A DNA stretch of 64,000 nt from Alphaproteobacteria bacterium (GTDB lineage Bacteria; Pseudomonadota; Alphaproteobacteria; ATCC43930; CGMCC-115725), in NCBI GenBank assembly GCA_028871055.1, contig JAGWON010000006.1, positions 62,001 to 126,000 of the forward strand. Direction: 5' to 3'. The notes below the pieces were generated by a model, which saw only the letters and a list, made by a program, of their open reading frames with translations, was not told where the DNA came from and ran no database searches. Positions 1 to 9,321 of the stretch are shown piece by piece. Position numbers and translations under genes: made by a program. Numbering within the stretch: the stretch's first letter is position 1; every line of letters begins with the position of its first letter.

Positions 1-1
1 C

Positions 2-793
2 GATGTCGGCGATGCCGGGCTGTTCCCGAAATGGGCGTTCTCCTGGCCGGTGAACCGCCGCATCCTCTACAACCGCGCGTCGTGCGACCTCACGGGCAAG
101 CCCTGGGATCCGACCCGCAAGATCATCGAATGGAACGGCACGATGTGGACCGGCTACGACGTGCCGGACATGCTGCCGACGGCGAAGCCGGAAACGGTGA
201 TGCCGTTCATTATGGTGCCCGAAGGCGTCGGCCGGCTGTGGGTCGCCGGTCTGATGGCCGACGGACCGTTCCCGTCGCATTACGAGCCCTTCGAATCGCC
301 GGTCGCTAATGTCGTCGCGCCGGCGGTGCACGGCAATCCGGCGGCGCGCGTGTTCGCGGGCGATCTCAAGGACATGGGCGACGCCAAGCAATACCCGATC
401 GTCGGCACGTCCTACCGCCTGACCGAGCATTTCCACTTCTGGACCAAGCACAACCGCGTCAACGCGGCACTGCAGCCCGAGTTCTTCGTCGAGCTCTCGG
501 AACAGCTCGCGAAGGCGAAAGGTATCGCCAACGGTTCGTGGGTCCGCGTGTGGTCGAAGCGGGGCTCGATCAAGGCGGTAGCCTGCGTGACCAAGCGGAT
601 CAAGCCCATGACCATCGACGGCAAGACCGTGCACATGGTCGGCGTGCCGTTGCATTGGGGCTTCATGGGCGTCGCGCGCAAGGGCTTCGGTCCCAATTCC
701 CTAACGCCTGTGGTGGGCGATGCGAACACGAACACGCCGGAATTCAAGGCGTTCCTGCTCGACATCGAGCCCAGCACGCCGCCCTCGGTCTAA
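2..793 (+). CDS. Formate dehydrogenase alpha (catalytic) subunit, C-terminal part
   Basis: This is the last 263 residues of a molybdopterin-guanine-dinucleotide formate dehydrogenase; the frame is open from the window edge. The visible part is the C-terminal dinucleotide-binding barrel of the family (segments such as YRLTEHFHFWTKHNR and ending near GDANTNTPEFKAFLLDIE). The active-site Sec/Cys, the Tat signal and the 4Fe-4S ligands lie upstream, outside the window. The FeS and cytochrome b subunit genes follow at once (15-bp gap), so it belongs to the periplasmic membrane-bound FdnGHI/FdoGHI type that passes formate electrons to quinone. selA, selB and selC immediately downstream suggest the active-site residue is selenocysteine; this is inference, since that codon cannot be seen. 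Confidence 0.93.
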   Translation, partial: DVGDAGLFPKWAFSWPVNRRILYNRASCDLTGKPWDPTRKIIEWNGTMWTGYDVPDMLPTAKPETVMPFIMVPEGVGRLWVAGLMADGPFPSHYEPFESPVANVVAPAVHGNPAARVFAGDLKDMGDAKQYPIVGTSYRLTEHFHFWTKHNRVNAALQPEFFVELSEQLAKAKGIANGSWVRVWSKRGSIKAVACVTKRIKPMTIDGKTVHMVGVPLHWGFMGVARKGFGPNSLTPVVGDANTNTPEFKAFLLDIEPSTPPSV

Positions 794-808
794 GGAAGGG
801 GACGGACA

Positions 809-1711
809 ATGGCATCCCGCGCGATGAACGTGGTCCGGACCTCGGCGACGTCGACGGCGAACGCCCAGGTGACCTTCCACGACGAAGTCGTGAAGCTGAT
901 CGACGTCTCGAAATGCATCGGCTGCAAGGCGTGTCAGACCGCCTGCCTCGAGTGGAACGATCAGGTGCTGGACATCGGCGAATTCACCGGTTCGTACCAG
1001 GTTCCATCCGATCTCACGCCCAGCATGTTCACGCTGATGCGGTTCAACGAATGGGAGAACCCGAAGACCGGCGAGCTCGAATGGCTCATCCGCAAGGACG
1101 GGTGCATGCATTGCGCCGATCCGGGCTGTCTTGCCGCCTGTCCGGCGCCGGGCGCGATCGTGCAGTACGACAACGGCATCGTCGATTTCGTCGCCGAGAA
1201 CTGTATCGGCTGCGGCTATTGCGTGAAGGGATGCCCGTTCAACATCCCGCGCATCTCGGCGGAACCCGCCAAGGCGCACAAATGCACGCTCTGTTCGGAC
1301 CGCGTGGCGGTCGGCGAAGGTCCCGCCTGCGCCAAGGCCTGCCCGACCGAAGCGATCGTGTTCGGCACCAAGCCGGACATGCTCAAACATGCCGCAGGGC
1401 GGCTGACCGACCTAAAGTCGCGCGGTTTCGACAATGCCGGCCTGTATAACCCGGATGGGGTCAGCGGAACCCACGTCATGTATGTCCTGCCGCACGCCGA
1501 TCAGCCGGAGCTCTATTCCGACCTGCCGCGCGACCCGCGGATCAGCCCGTGGGTCCGGACGTGGAAAGGGGCAACGAAGACCTATACCAGCCTTGCGGCG
1601 ATGGCCGTCTTTGTCGTCGGTGCTTTCGTCCATCACGTCGGTACCGGAGCCAACCGCGTCTCGAGCGAGGATGAAGAGAAGGGACGTAGGGTGATCGAGG
1701 GGAGGGACTAA
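809..1711 (+). CDS. fdxH: Formate dehydrogenase beta subunit, four [4Fe-4S] ferredoxin-like protein
   Basis: The 300-residue electron-transfer subunit links the catalytic subunit to the cytochrome b subunit. Four ferredoxin cysteine quartets are visible: C36/39/42/46, C99/102/107/111, C132/135/138/142 and C159/162/174/178. A single transmembrane helix near residues 258-276 is followed by a short charged tail, as in FdnH/FdoH, where it anchors the subunit to the membrane. Length is close to the E. coli homologues (about 294-300). It sits 15 bp after the alpha gene and 5 bp before the gamma gene, so one operon is clear. Confidence 0.95.
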   Translation: MASRAMNVVRTSATSTANAQVTFHDEVVKLIDVSKCIGCKACQTACLEWNDQVLDIGEFTGSYQVPSDLTPSMFTLMRFNEWENPKTGELEWLIRKDGCMHCADPGCLAACPAPGAIVQYDNGIVDFVAENCIGCGYCVKGCPFNIPRISAEPAKAHKCTLCSDRVAVGEGPACAKACPTEAIVFGTKPDMLKHAAGRLTDLKSRGFDNAGLYNPDGVSGTHVMYVLPHADQPELYSDLPRDPRISPWVRTWKGATKTYTSLAAMAVFVVGAFVHHVGTGANRVSSEDEEKGRRVIEGRD

Positions 1712-1716
1712 CCGCC

Positions 1717-2358
1717 ATGCCTGCCGATTCCTCGGGCGCAAGCACGGTCAAGCGGCACCCGCTCGATGTTCGCGTCGCACACTGGGTCGCCGCAGTGAGC
1801 TTTATCCTGCTCGGGCTGTCCGGCCTTGGTCTGTTTACGCCGGGACTTTTCTTCCTGACCGCGCTCTTTGGCGGCGGCGAAACGGCGCGGTGGCTCCATC
1901 CCTGGCTCGGACTCGCACTCGCACTCAGCTATCTCGTGCTGTTCATCCGGTTCATCGGTTCGTGTCTATGGGCTCAGGAGGACACGACCTGGATGTCACA
2001 TCTGAGCGACGCGATGTCGGGCCGCGAGGAAAAGCTGCCCGAGATCGGCAAGTTCAACCCGGGTCAGAAGCTCTACTTCTGGGGAATGGCTCTGCTGATC
2101 GTCGTGCTGCTGGTGACCGGCGTGGTCATCTGGCAAGCCTATTTCAGCACGCTCACGACGATCGAGACACAGCGGATGGCCGTCCTCATCCACTCGATCG
2201 CGGCGGTGCTGGCGATCCTCGGCTTCATCGTCCACATCCACATGGTCACATGGGAGCCGGGGACGCTCCGCGCGATGATCAACGGCACCGTGACCGGTGG
2301 GTGGGCCTGGAAGCATCACCGCAAGTGGTTGCGGCAGGTGACGGGAACGAAACACTAG
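1717..2358 (+). CDS. fdoI: Formate dehydrogenase gamma subunit, cytochrome b556
   Basis: This 213-residue membrane subunit carries the haem b groups that pass electrons to quinone. Four hydrophobic helices are visible, with histidines placed as in FdnI/FdoI: RHPLDVRVAHW at the start of helix 1, WLHPWLG before helix 2, and HSIAAVLAILGFIVHIHM in helix 4. The C-terminus (GWAWKHHRKWLRQ) matches the family's usual ending. It begins 5 bp after the beta subunit. Nothing odd is seen. Confidence 0.94.
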   Translation: MPADSSGASTVKRHPLDVRVAHWVAAVSFILLGLSGLGLFTPGLFFLTALFGGGETARWLHPWLGLALALSYLVLFIRFIGSCLWAQEDTTWMSHLSDAMSGREEKLPEIGKFNPGQKLYFWGMALLIVVLLVTGVVIWQAYFSTLTTIETQRMAVLIHSIAAVLAILGFIVHIHMVTWEPGTLRAMINGTVTGGWAWKHHRKWLRQVTGTKH

Positions 2359-2524
2359 GCGCACAGTCGCAGCATAGGGACCAGCCGCCATTGTTGGGTT
2401 GGGTTGACGACGAGCCCGCGCGCGCCACGCGGGCGCGGACCGCGCATTCGTTCGATCCTTGAGACTGTCGCAGTGCGGGAAGGGCGCTTGCTTTCGGCGA
2501 GCCGAGCGCGCTTCAATTCCCGAC

Positions 2525-3442
2525 ATGAGCCCGGAAATAACGCCGCAGATCGAGCCAGTTCCGATTGGCGAATTCGCCGAGCCGGACTTCGTGCGCCTGC
2601 CGGAGCCCGTCGCGCTTTTCCGCGCGCGGGCCGATCGCCTCCGCGCGCTGTCGGCAACGCACACGCTGGCCCCGTACCTCGTATTCCTCGCCGAGCTGGC
2701 GGCGATCCAGGAGCGCATCGCCGCGAGCCTGCCGTCGCCCAAGCCGCTGTCACCCGAGGAGCTGGAAGCTGCAGTTGCGGACACGCGCGCGCCGCTGGAT
2801 CGGTTGCTATTCGTGCCCGACGAATTTGCGCTCGCCGTGAGCGACAAGCTGCTCGCGGCACTGGCCGATGTCGCGATACCGGAAGCAGCCGTGCAGGCCG
2901 TGGGCCGCTTGAAGGCCGCCGATGCCGCAACGCGGCAGGCGGCGTTGCAGCACACGCTCCGCACGCTGCCGGTCGCCGAGGTGCTGGCCGAGCATGCATT
3001 GCTGAGTGCCGCCTTGCAGGTGGTCTTCGCCGCCGCCGCCGCCACCCTTCCGCCGCAACGGCTGCAGCCGGTCGCCGATGGCGTTTGCCCGGTCTGCGGC
3101 AGCCCGCCTCTGGCGTCGCTCTTGGCTGGCTGGCAGGGCGCGCGCGGCACGCGCTATTGCGCGTGCGGCCTCTGCGGAACCTTCTGGAACTACGTCCGCA
3201 TCAAATGTACGCTTTGCGGCTCGACCAAGGGCATTGCCTATCACGGGATCGAAGGCGATGCGGGGACGATCAAGGCCGAGAGCTGTGAATCCTGCCGCCG
3301 CTACGTCAAGATCCTGTATCAACAGAAAGACCCGGCGCTCGAACCGATGGCCGACGATATCGGCTCGCTCGGGCTCGATCTGCTCATGCGCGAAGCCGGC
3401 TTCGCACGCGGCGCGGTCAATCCGTTTCTGCTCGGCTACTGA
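2525..3442 (+). CDS. fdhE: FdhE, formate dehydrogenase accessory/maturation protein
   Basis: A 305-residue protein starting MSPEITPQIEP. The C-terminal half holds the rubredoxin-like paired CxxC motifs of FdhE: CPVCGS, CACGLCG, KCTLCGS and ESCESC. In E. coli FdhE is cytoplasmic and is needed for respiratory formate dehydrogenase activity; it binds iron and the catalytic subunit. The frame is open further upstream to about 2459, but the family N-terminus and the end of homology favour the ATG at 2525. It lies 166 bp after the gamma subunit gene and 15 bp before selA. Confidence 0.93.
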   Translation: MSPEITPQIEPVPIGEFAEPDFVRLPEPVALFRARADRLRALSATHTLAPYLVFLAELAAIQERIAASLPSPKPLSPEELEAAVADTRAPLDRLLFVPDEFALAVSDKLLAALADVAIPEAAVQAVGRLKAADAATRQAALQHTLRTLPVAEVLAEHALLSAALQVVFAAAAATLPPQRLQPVADGVCPVCGSPPLASLLAGWQGARGTRYCACGLCGTFWNYVRIKCTLCGSTKGIAYHGIEGDAGTIKAESCESCRRYVKILYQQKDPALEPMADDIGSLGLDLLMREAGFARGAVNPFLLGY

Positions 3443-3457
3443 TCCCGGAGCCTCGCG

Positions 3458-4876
3458 ATGAGCGCGCCGGCCAGCAACGCGGCTCGCCGCCGGCTCCCGG
3501 CAGTGGATGCTGTGCTGCGAAGCGAGGCAGCGGCGCCGGCAATCGCTGAATTTGGCCGGTCCGCGGTCGTGACGGCCGTGCGCCAGGCCCTCGCGCGACT
3601 GCGGGCGATGCCACCGGCGACCGCCGACGCCGACGCCGTGGCAGCGATTGCCCGCGGCGAGCTCGCGCAAGCCGCCGCTCCCACGCTCGGATCGGTTTTT
3701 AATCTCACCGGCACCGTCCTGCATACCAATCTCGGACGCGCGCCGATTGCCGAGACGGCCATCGATGCCGCCACGAGCGTCATGCGCGGAGCCGTCGCAC
3801 TGGAATTTGATCTGGATCGCGGACGGCGTGGCGAGCGCGACGATCACCTGCGCGGGCTGCTGTGCGAACTCACGGGTGCGGAAGACGCCACCGTCGTCAA
3901 CAACAATGCCGCTGCGGTTCTGTTGGCGCTCAATACCTTCGCGCTCAATCGCGAGGCGGTCGTCTCGCGCGGCGAGTTGATCGAGATCGGCGGCGCCTTC
4001 CGCATGCCCGAGATCATGGCGCGCGCGGGCGCCAAGCTGGTCGAGGTCGGCACCACCAATCGGACGCATCTGAAGGACTACGCGGCGGCGATCGGACCGG
4101 CGACCGGGCTCGTCCTGAAGGTGCATCCGTCGAACTACCGGATCGAGGGATTCACGACCGAGGTACCCACGGCAAAGCTCGCCGCGCTGGCGCACGATCG
4201 CCGTGTCCCATTGGCCTACGATCTCGGCTCGGGAACGCTGGTCGATCTGGCGCAATTTGGCCTCGCCCACGAAACCACCGTCAGCGAGGCGCTTGCGGCC
4301 GATGCCGATCTCGTCACGTTCTCCGGCGACAAGCTGTTGGGCGGCCCGCAGGCCGGGTTTATCGTCGGCCGCAAGGGCTTGCTCGCGGAGATCAACCGCA
4401 ATCCGCTGAAGCGCGCCTTGCGCGTCGACAAGCTCCGTCTCGCCGCGTTGGCGGCGACGCTGCGGCTTTACCGCGATCCCGACCGACTCAGGGAACGCCT
4501 GCCGACCTTGCGATTGCTGACGCGGCCGTTGGCGGACATCGAGGCGGCGGCGCGCCGGCTGGCACCCCATGTCGCCGCCGCGCTCGGCTCCGCCTTCGCG
4601 GTGGAGGTTGTCTCCTGCGGCAGCGAGATCGGTTCCGGCGCGCTTCCCGTCGAGACGCTGCCCAGCGCGGCAATTGCCGTCCGTCCGATGGCAAAGCGCC
4701 ATCAAGGCAAGGCGCTCGAAGACCTCGCGGCGGCGCTGCGGCGGCTGCCGATCCCGGCCATCGGCCGTGTCGAGCAGCAGGTCCTGCTGCTCGATTTGCG
4801 CTGCCTCGACGACGAACGGCGCTTCATCGACAATCTCTCCGCTCTCGATCTTGCGGGGCGACGCAGGCCGGCATGA
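3458..4876 (+). CDS. selA: L-seryl-tRNA(Sec) selenium transferase SelA
   Basis: This 472-residue PLP enzyme converts seryl-tRNA(Sec) to selenocysteinyl-tRNA(Sec) using selenophosphate. The N-terminal LPAVDAVLR segment is typical. The PLP-binding lysine is K292 in the motif [13 protein letters not shown]. Conserved segments [14 protein letters not shown] and [12 protein letters not shown] are present. Its stop overlaps the selB start (ATGA), indicating translational coupling. Together with selB and selC it shows that the cell makes selenoproteins; selD is not in the window. Confidence 0.97.
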   Translation: MSAPASNAARRRLPAVDAVLRSEAAAPAIAEFGRSAVVTAVRQALARLRAMPPATADADAVAAIARGELAQAAAPTLGSVFNLTGTVLHTNLGRAPIAETAIDAATSVMRGAVALEFDLDRGRRGERDDHLRGLLCELTGAEDATVVNNNAAAVLLALNTFALNREAVVSRGELIEIGGAFRMPEIMARAGAKLVEVGTTNRTHLKDYAAAIGPATGLVLKVHPSNYRIEGFTTEVPTAKLAALAHDRRVPLAYDLGSGTLVDLAQFGLAHETTVSEALAADADLVTFSGDKLLGGPQAGFIVGRKGLLAEINRNPLKRALRVDKLRLAALAATLRLYRDPDRLRERLPTLRLLTRPLADIEAAARRLAPHVAAALGSAFAVEVVSCGSEIGSGALPVETLPSAAIAVRPMAKRHQGKALEDLAAALRRLPIPAIGRVEQQVLLLDLRCLDDERRFIDNLSALDLAGRRRPA

Positions 4877-6954
4877 TCATCGGAACCGCAGGCCATGTCG
4901 ACCACGGCAAGACGGCGCTCGTGCGCGCCCTGACGGGCGTCGATACCGATCGGCTCAAGGAAGAGAAAGCCCGCGGCATCTCGATCGATCTCGGTTTCGC
5001 CTATATGCCGGCACCGGACGGCAGCGTAATCGGATTCGTCGATGTGCCGGGCCATGAGCGCTTCATTCACAACATGCTCGCAGGCGCTTCCGGCATCGAT
5101 TGCGCGCTGCTGGTCGTGGCCGCCGATGACGGCATCATGCCGCAAACCGTCGAGCACCTATCGATCCTCGATCTTCTCGGCGTCGAACGCGGATTGGTGG
5201 TGCTGACCAAGGTCGATCTCACGCCGTCCGCCGAACGCGCGCAGACAGTCGCGGAAATCACGCGTTTGTTGGCTCGGACCTCGCTGGCCGGTGCCCCGAT
5301 TATCGAAGTTTCGGCGATCCGCGGCGACGGGCTCGAGGAATTGCGCGGACGGTTATTCGCCATCGCGCGCGCCGTCGCTCCACAAGCGATGGGCGGCCGG
5401 TTCCGTTTGGCGGTCGATCGCTCCTTTACCTTGGCTGGCGCTGGCACGATTGTCACCGGCACCGTGCTTTCGGGCATGGTGACGGTCGGAGACCGCGTCG
5501 CCGTCAGTCCGTCGGGCCTCGAGGCGCGCGTGCGCTCCATCCACGCGCAGAACCGACCGGCCGAGCGCGGGTGTTCGGGTGAACGCTGTGCGCTGAATCT
5601 CGTCGGCGACGGCGTCACGAAGGAAAGGATCGCGCGCGGCGATGTCGTTCTCGATCCAGGGCTTCACGCGCCGACGGATCGCATCGATGTGCGGCTGCGC
5701 GTGCTGCCGACGGAGCAGAAGCCGATCGGCCAATGGTTGCCCACGCGCTTTCATCACGGCGCCGCGGAGTGCGGAGCGCGCATCGTCTTGCTGAGCGACA
5801 CGCCACTCGCGCCGGGTACCGAAGGCTGGGTACAGCTCGTGCTCGACCGGCCAGTCGCCGCGGCTTCAGGCGATCGCTTTGTTTTGCGTGACACGTCGGC
5901 TCAGCGCACGATTGGCGGCGGGCGATTGGTCGATCTCCGCGCGCCGACACGGAAGCGTCGCACGCAAGAACGGCTGAGCAAGCTCGAAGCGATGGCGCAA
6001 GTGGATCCTGCGCACTCGCTCGCGGATCTCGTCGGCGGCCTCTCGGGCTTTGTCGACCTTTCCGGATTCGCTCGCGATCGGGCGCTGACCGCCGTGGAGG
6101 TCGAGACAATCGCGGACCGGCTAGGCTTAGTCCGCTTCGTGGCGCACGGCGCCGCCTTCGGGCTGTCGGCGGAAGGTTGGGCGGCTTTTCGACGCGCGCT
6201 CAATGCAAAGCTCGCGAGCTTCCATGCAGAGAATCCGGACCTTCAGGGCATCGCGCGCGAACGCTTGCGGCTCGCGTTCGAATTGCGGCTTCCGGCGCCG
6301 GTCTTCCTTGCGGCTCTCCAGACTCTCGCCGCGCTCGGCAAGATCGCGCTCGACGGCGCCTGGGTGCGGCTGGCTGAACATCAAGCTCGGCTTGCGGCGG
6401 AGCATGAGGCGCTGTGGGTAAGAATCCGGCCTCTGCTCGGCGGCAAAGAGCGATTCCGCCCGCCGCGCGTACGTGACGTCGCGGGGCTCCTGCGCATTCC
6501 CGAGGCGAACGTGCGGCGCGTTCTCAAGCTCGCCTCACGGCTCGGATTGGTCGACGAGATCGCACACGATCATTTCTTTCTGAGGCGGACCGTTGCCGAG
6601 ATCGTCGGCATCATGCAAGGCCTCGCGCCTGAAAGTCCGGATGGCCAGTTCACGGCGGCACAGCTGCGCGACCGGCTGGACAATGGGCGCAAGGTGGCGA
6701 TCCAGATTCTCGAGTTCTTCGACCGTCACGGCGTCACATTGCGCCGCGGCGATCTTCGCCGCATCAACCGTCACCGGCTCGACCTGTTTGGCCCGCCCGA
6801 ACGCGTCGCCGCGGGCGGGGCCGCGTTGCAGCACGACGGAAGAGAAACGTCCCCGGTGGGGCGGCCGGACTTCAAATCCGGAAAGGGCCGCGAGCCGGTC
6901 CTTGGTGGGTTCGACCCCCACTCTCTTCCGCCACCGCAAAGGAAAGCGCGATGA
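4873..6954 (+). CDS. selB: Selenocysteine-specific elongation factor SelB, frame running through selC
   Basis: The 693-codon frame starts [15 protein letters not shown]1 (GHVDHGKT), G3 (DVPGHE) and G4 (TKVD) GTPase motifs, EF-Tu-like barrels and a C-terminal winged-helix region are visible. It delivers Sec-tRNA to UGA codons marked by a SECIS hairpin. The family's normal C-terminus is reached near residue 644 ([15 protein letters not shown]). The frame then stays open for about 49 more codons, of which roughly residues 656-687 are the translation of the tRNA-Sec gene itself, before a TGA at 6952-6954. Whether this tail is made as protein cannot be told from sequence. The start overlaps the selA stop by 4 bp. 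Confidence 0.95.
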   Translation: MIIGTAGHVDHGKTALVRALTGVDTDRLKEEKARGISIDLGFAYMPAPDGSVIGFVDVPGHERFIHNMLAGASGIDCALLVVAADDGIMPQTVEHLSILDLLGVERGLVVLTKVDLTPSAERAQTVAEITRLLARTSLAGAPIIEVSAIRGDGLEELRGRLFAIARAVAPQAMGGRFRLAVDRSFTLAGAGTIVTGTVLSGMVTVGDRVAVSPSGLEARVRSIHAQNRPAERGCSGERCALNLVGDGVTKERIARGDVVLDPGLHAPTDRIDVRLRVLPTEQKPIGQWLPTRFHHGAAECGARIVLLSDTPLAPGTEGWVQLVLDRPVAAASGDRFVLRDTSAQRTIGGGRLVDLRAPTRKRRTQERLSKLEAMAQVDPAHSLADLVGGLSGFVDLSGFARDRALTAVEVETIADRLGLVRFVAHGAAFGLSAEGWAAFRRALNAKLASFHAENPDLQGIARERLRLAFELRLPAPVFLAALQTLAALGKIALDGAWVRLAEHQARLAAEHEALWVRIRPLLGGKERFRPPRVRDVAGLLRIPEANVRRVLKLASRLGLVDEIAHDHFFLRRTVAEIVGIMQGLAPESPDGQFTAAQLRDRLDNGRKVAIQILEFFDRHGVTLRRGDLRRINRHRLDLFGPPERVAAGGAALQHDGRETSPVGRPDFKSGKGREPVLGGFDPHSLPPPQRKAR
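6838..6933 (+). tRNA. selC: tRNA-Sec (anticodon TCA), overlapping the 3' end of selB
   Basis: A 96-nt tRNA-Sec including the encoded discriminator G and CCA (6930-6933). The 8-bp acceptor stem GGAAGAGA (6838-6845) pairs with TCTCTTCC (6922-6929); eight pairs is diagnostic of tRNA-Sec. The anticodon loop is CTTCAAA with TCA at 6872-6874 between CCGGA and TCCGG. A long variable arm follows, then the T-arm GTGGG-TTCGACC-CCCAC. The sequence closely tracks E. coli selC. It lies wholly within the open selB frame on the same strand. Confidence 0.97.
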
Positions 6955-7007
6955 GCTGCAGCGTCGCGCCCGACACCGACAAGACGCCCGCACACGAATG
7001 CAAGGCC

Positions 7008-8324
7008 TCAGCTGGCTGTGCCGGCGGCGGCCGGGGTTGACACTTTCTCCGCAAGGCCGTCGTCGAGCGCGATGCCGCGCGTCTCCGGCCCGTACCAGGC
7101 GGCCAGGACGGTCAGCAGAAGGAGGACGGACGCCAGCTTGAACTCGGAGGCGAGTCCGATCTTTGCTACGACCAGGCCAGCGGCCGTCGGCCCTGCCACC
7201 GAGACGAGCCGCGCGATCCCGATGGTCACGGACTGGCCGGTGCCGCGCAGCGTGGTCGGGAATGTCTCGGCCGTATGTGCCAGCATCGGCGGCACCGGCG
7301 CCAGGAGGGACGCGAACGCGATTCCGCCCAGCATGGGCGCGGCCGGCGAGACCGCATACGCGATCCACAGCCAGAGCGCGGTGACGCCAATGCCGGTGAA
7401 CGCGATGATCGTCCACCGGCGTCCGACGATGTCGCAGAGGTAACCGCTCAGGTTCTGGCAGAGGAAGCCGCCCAGGCCGAAGGCGCCCATGTACCAAGCG
7501 ATCTCGGCCTGCCCGACATGTGCCTCGGTGATGAGATAGCGCGGCACGAAGATCACCCAGCTCCACCAGAACGTCCAGTAGCCGATCCACAGCATCATGA
7601 TCCGCAACGTCGCGCCGCGATAAGCGGGTGCGAAGACCTCCCATACCGTGAACCGCCGGCGCTGCAACGTCCGATCGGCGAGCACCGCCTGAACCTTGTG
7701 AAACCGCGGCGATTCCTCGGCCGTCGCGCGGATCAGATAGACGATCGCGCCGAGGACCAGCATCGATGCGAACGCCCAGCGCCAGTTCGCGGCGAGCGCG
7801 ACGATGACGCTCGCGCAGAAGATGCCGAGCGAATAGACGGAGTTGGTAAGGGTCAAGGCGAACCCGCGCCACCGACGTGGCGCCGCCTCGGCGACGTAAG
7901 CCGCCCCGATGGGCAGCTCGGTACCGGTGCCGATCCCGGTCAAGAAGCGGGTTGCGGCGAACGACGCGCCGCCGGTCGCGGCGCCGGTCAATGCGCTGAA
8001 GATCGAATAGAGTCCGACCGAGATGCCCAGGCTGACACAGCGGCCGAGATAATCCGCCATCGTGCCGCCACTCAGCGTGCCGAGCGCATAGCCGAACAGG
8101 AAGATCGACGAAATGAAGCCAATGTCTTGTGCGGTTAGGTCGAATTCGTCGGTCACCGCCGGCAACGTTACCGTGTAGACGTTGATGACGATGGAATCGA
8201 GCAGCATGCCCAGCGCGGCCGCCAGGAAGATGAGGTACATCTGCCGCGTCGCGCCCGTCGGGTCGTGCGCCGTGGCGGCTTTGGAGAGCCCGGCGAGCGT
8301 TGGTTCTGCGTTTGGCGCTGTCAT
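7008..8324 (-). CDS. MFS transporter, substrate unknown
   Basis: A 438-residue major-facilitator protein with about 12 transmembrane helices. Family signatures are GTMADYLGRC in the loop between helices 2 and 3, RFLTGIGTGTELPIG in helix 4 (sugar/aromatic-acid-transporter type) and CDIVGRRW in the second half. It starts 9 bp after the UbiA-like gene, with a GGGGG Shine-Dalgarno stretch overlapping that gene's end, so it is the last gene of the minus-strand set. Its 3' end is convergent with selB/selC. The substrate cannot be read from sequence. Confidence 0.9.
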   Translation of the reverse strand: MTAPNAEPTLAGLSKAATAHDPTGATRQMYLIFLAAALGMLLDSIVINVYTVTLPAVTDEFDLTAQDIGFISSIFLFGYALGTLSGGTMADYLGRCVSLGISVGLYSIFSALTGAATGGASFAATRFLTGIGTGTELPIGAAYVAEAAPRRWRGFALTLTNSVYSLGIFCASVIVALAANWRWAFASMLVLGAIVYLIRATAEESPRFHKVQAVLADRTLQRRRFTVWEVFAPAYRGATLRIMMLWIGYWTFWWSWVIFVPRYLITEAHVGQAEIAWYMGAFGLGGFLCQNLSGYLCDIVGRRWTIIAFTGIGVTALWLWIAYAVSPAAPMLGGIAFASLLAPVPPMLAHTAETFPTTLRGTGQSVTIGIARLVSVAGPTAAGLVVAKIGLASEFKLASVLLLLTVLAAWYGPETRGIALDDGLAEKVSTPAAAGTAS

Positions 8325-8333
8325 CGCCCCCGC

Positions 8334-9266
8334 CTACCGGACGGCGACGCCGATGCCGAGGAGCGCGCCGTAATAGAACGACATCGCCGCGATCTTCGGG
8401 GCGAGCGGAAACAATTCGTCGAAACGGCGGTCGCTGCACACGACGCGCATCATCGCGACCGCTTGCGGCAGGATCAGCAGCGGCAACAACACCCAGGGGC
8501 TGAAGCCCAGGCCCAGCCAAAACCAGAACGGCGCGAGATAGCTGAAAGCCATGAGGGCGCCGATCTCGATGCGGCTCCAGGCCGGACCGAAGCGCACGGC
8601 GCCGGTGCGCCAGCCCTTGACGCGATCGGGCGCGCGGTCGCGCAGATCGTCGATCAGCATCATGTTGGTGACTAGCGCGCCGATCGGCAGGCCGAGGACG
8701 AAGGCGTCGAGCGGCAGCGCCCGCAGGACGAGCAGGCGATTGGCGTGCGACAGATAGAGCGGTGCGGCCTCGACGTAATAGGTGCCGACGACGGCAACCA
8801 CGCCGAACATCACGAAAAAGATCGGGTCGGCGAGGCCCCATCGCGCGTAGGCGAGCGGCGCCCCGGCGTAGCCCCAGCTCGAGACGACGCCGAGTATCCC
8901 GAACGCCACCACCAGATAGCCGGCGACATGCAGGAAGTAGGGACCGGTCAACATAGGCACGGCGAAGCAGAAGGCGATCGCGCCGCGCAGGACGGGAAGC
9001 GACAGCGCGCCCGTGTGCAGCGCCTCGACCAGGTCGGGATGCTCGCGGTTGTCGGGATGGCGCACCAGCAACTCGTAATTGTCGAGCATCACGCCGCCGA
9101 CATGCAGCAGCCAGCTGGCAAGGAAACCGATCAGCGCCGGCAGCAAGCGGAAGGCGCCGTTATGCGCGGCCAGTCCGACGCCGACCAGGACCGGCGCGAC
9201 GGCGACGGGCAGGGTATAGGTCGGATAGACCAGAAGATCGAGCCAAACCCTGCGCGCGGATACCAT
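8334..9266 (-). CDS. UbiA-superfamily prenyltransferase, MenA-like
   Basis: An integral membrane aromatic prenyltransferase of about 310 residues. The second Asp-rich motif LIDDLRDRAPD followed by GWRTGAVRFG resembles the NNLRD...AGKRTLAVRLG segment of MenA (1,4-dihydroxy-2-naphthoate prenyltransferase). The first motif is divergent (DNYELLVRHPDNREHPD). Eight to nine hydrophobic helices are visible. I chose the ATG at 9266 because MVSARRVWLDLLVYPTYTLP aligns with the family N-terminus. An in-frame ATG at 9338 would add 24 residues and overlap the upstream gene; neither has a clear ribosome site. The substrate could be a quinone precursor; this is inference. Confidence 0.72.
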   Translation of the reverse strand: MVSARRVWLDLLVYPTYTLPVAVAPVLVGVGLAAHNGAFRLLPALIGFLASWLLHVGGVMLDNYELLVRHPDNREHPDLVEALHTGALSLPVLRGAIAFCFAVPMLTGPYFLHVAGYLVVAFGILGVVSSWGYAGAPLAYARWGLADPIFFVMFGVVAVVGTYYVEAAPLYLSHANRLLVLRALPLDAFVLGLPIGALVTNMMLIDDLRDRAPDRVKGWRTGAVRFGPAWSRIEIGALMAFSYLAPFWFWLGLGFSPWVLLPLLILPQAVAMMRVVCSDRRFDELFPLAPKIAAMSFYYGALLGIGVAVR

Positions 9267-9321
9267 CGCCGTGCCGTGCGAAAGATACGAAGACGCGGCG
9301 GGTCGCGCCGCGCCGTGACGA

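Noticed and set aside
2807-4705. A 632-codon minus-strand frame
   Set aside because: It lies opposite fdhE and selA and has no recognisable domain.
3862-4872. A long open frame that would fuse about 337 codons upstream onto SelB
   Set aside because: It is the +1 frame of selA; SelB homology begins exactly at the ATG at 4873, which overlaps the selA stop.
7038-7274. Possible selenocysteine readthrough of the TGA at 7038-7040
   Set aside because: The downstream frame is only antisense sequence of the MFS gene, and no selenoprotein homology is seen.
6535-8841. A 768-codon minus-strand frame across selB, MFS and UbiA-like genes
   Set aside because: It is a shadow of three well-supported genes in other frames.
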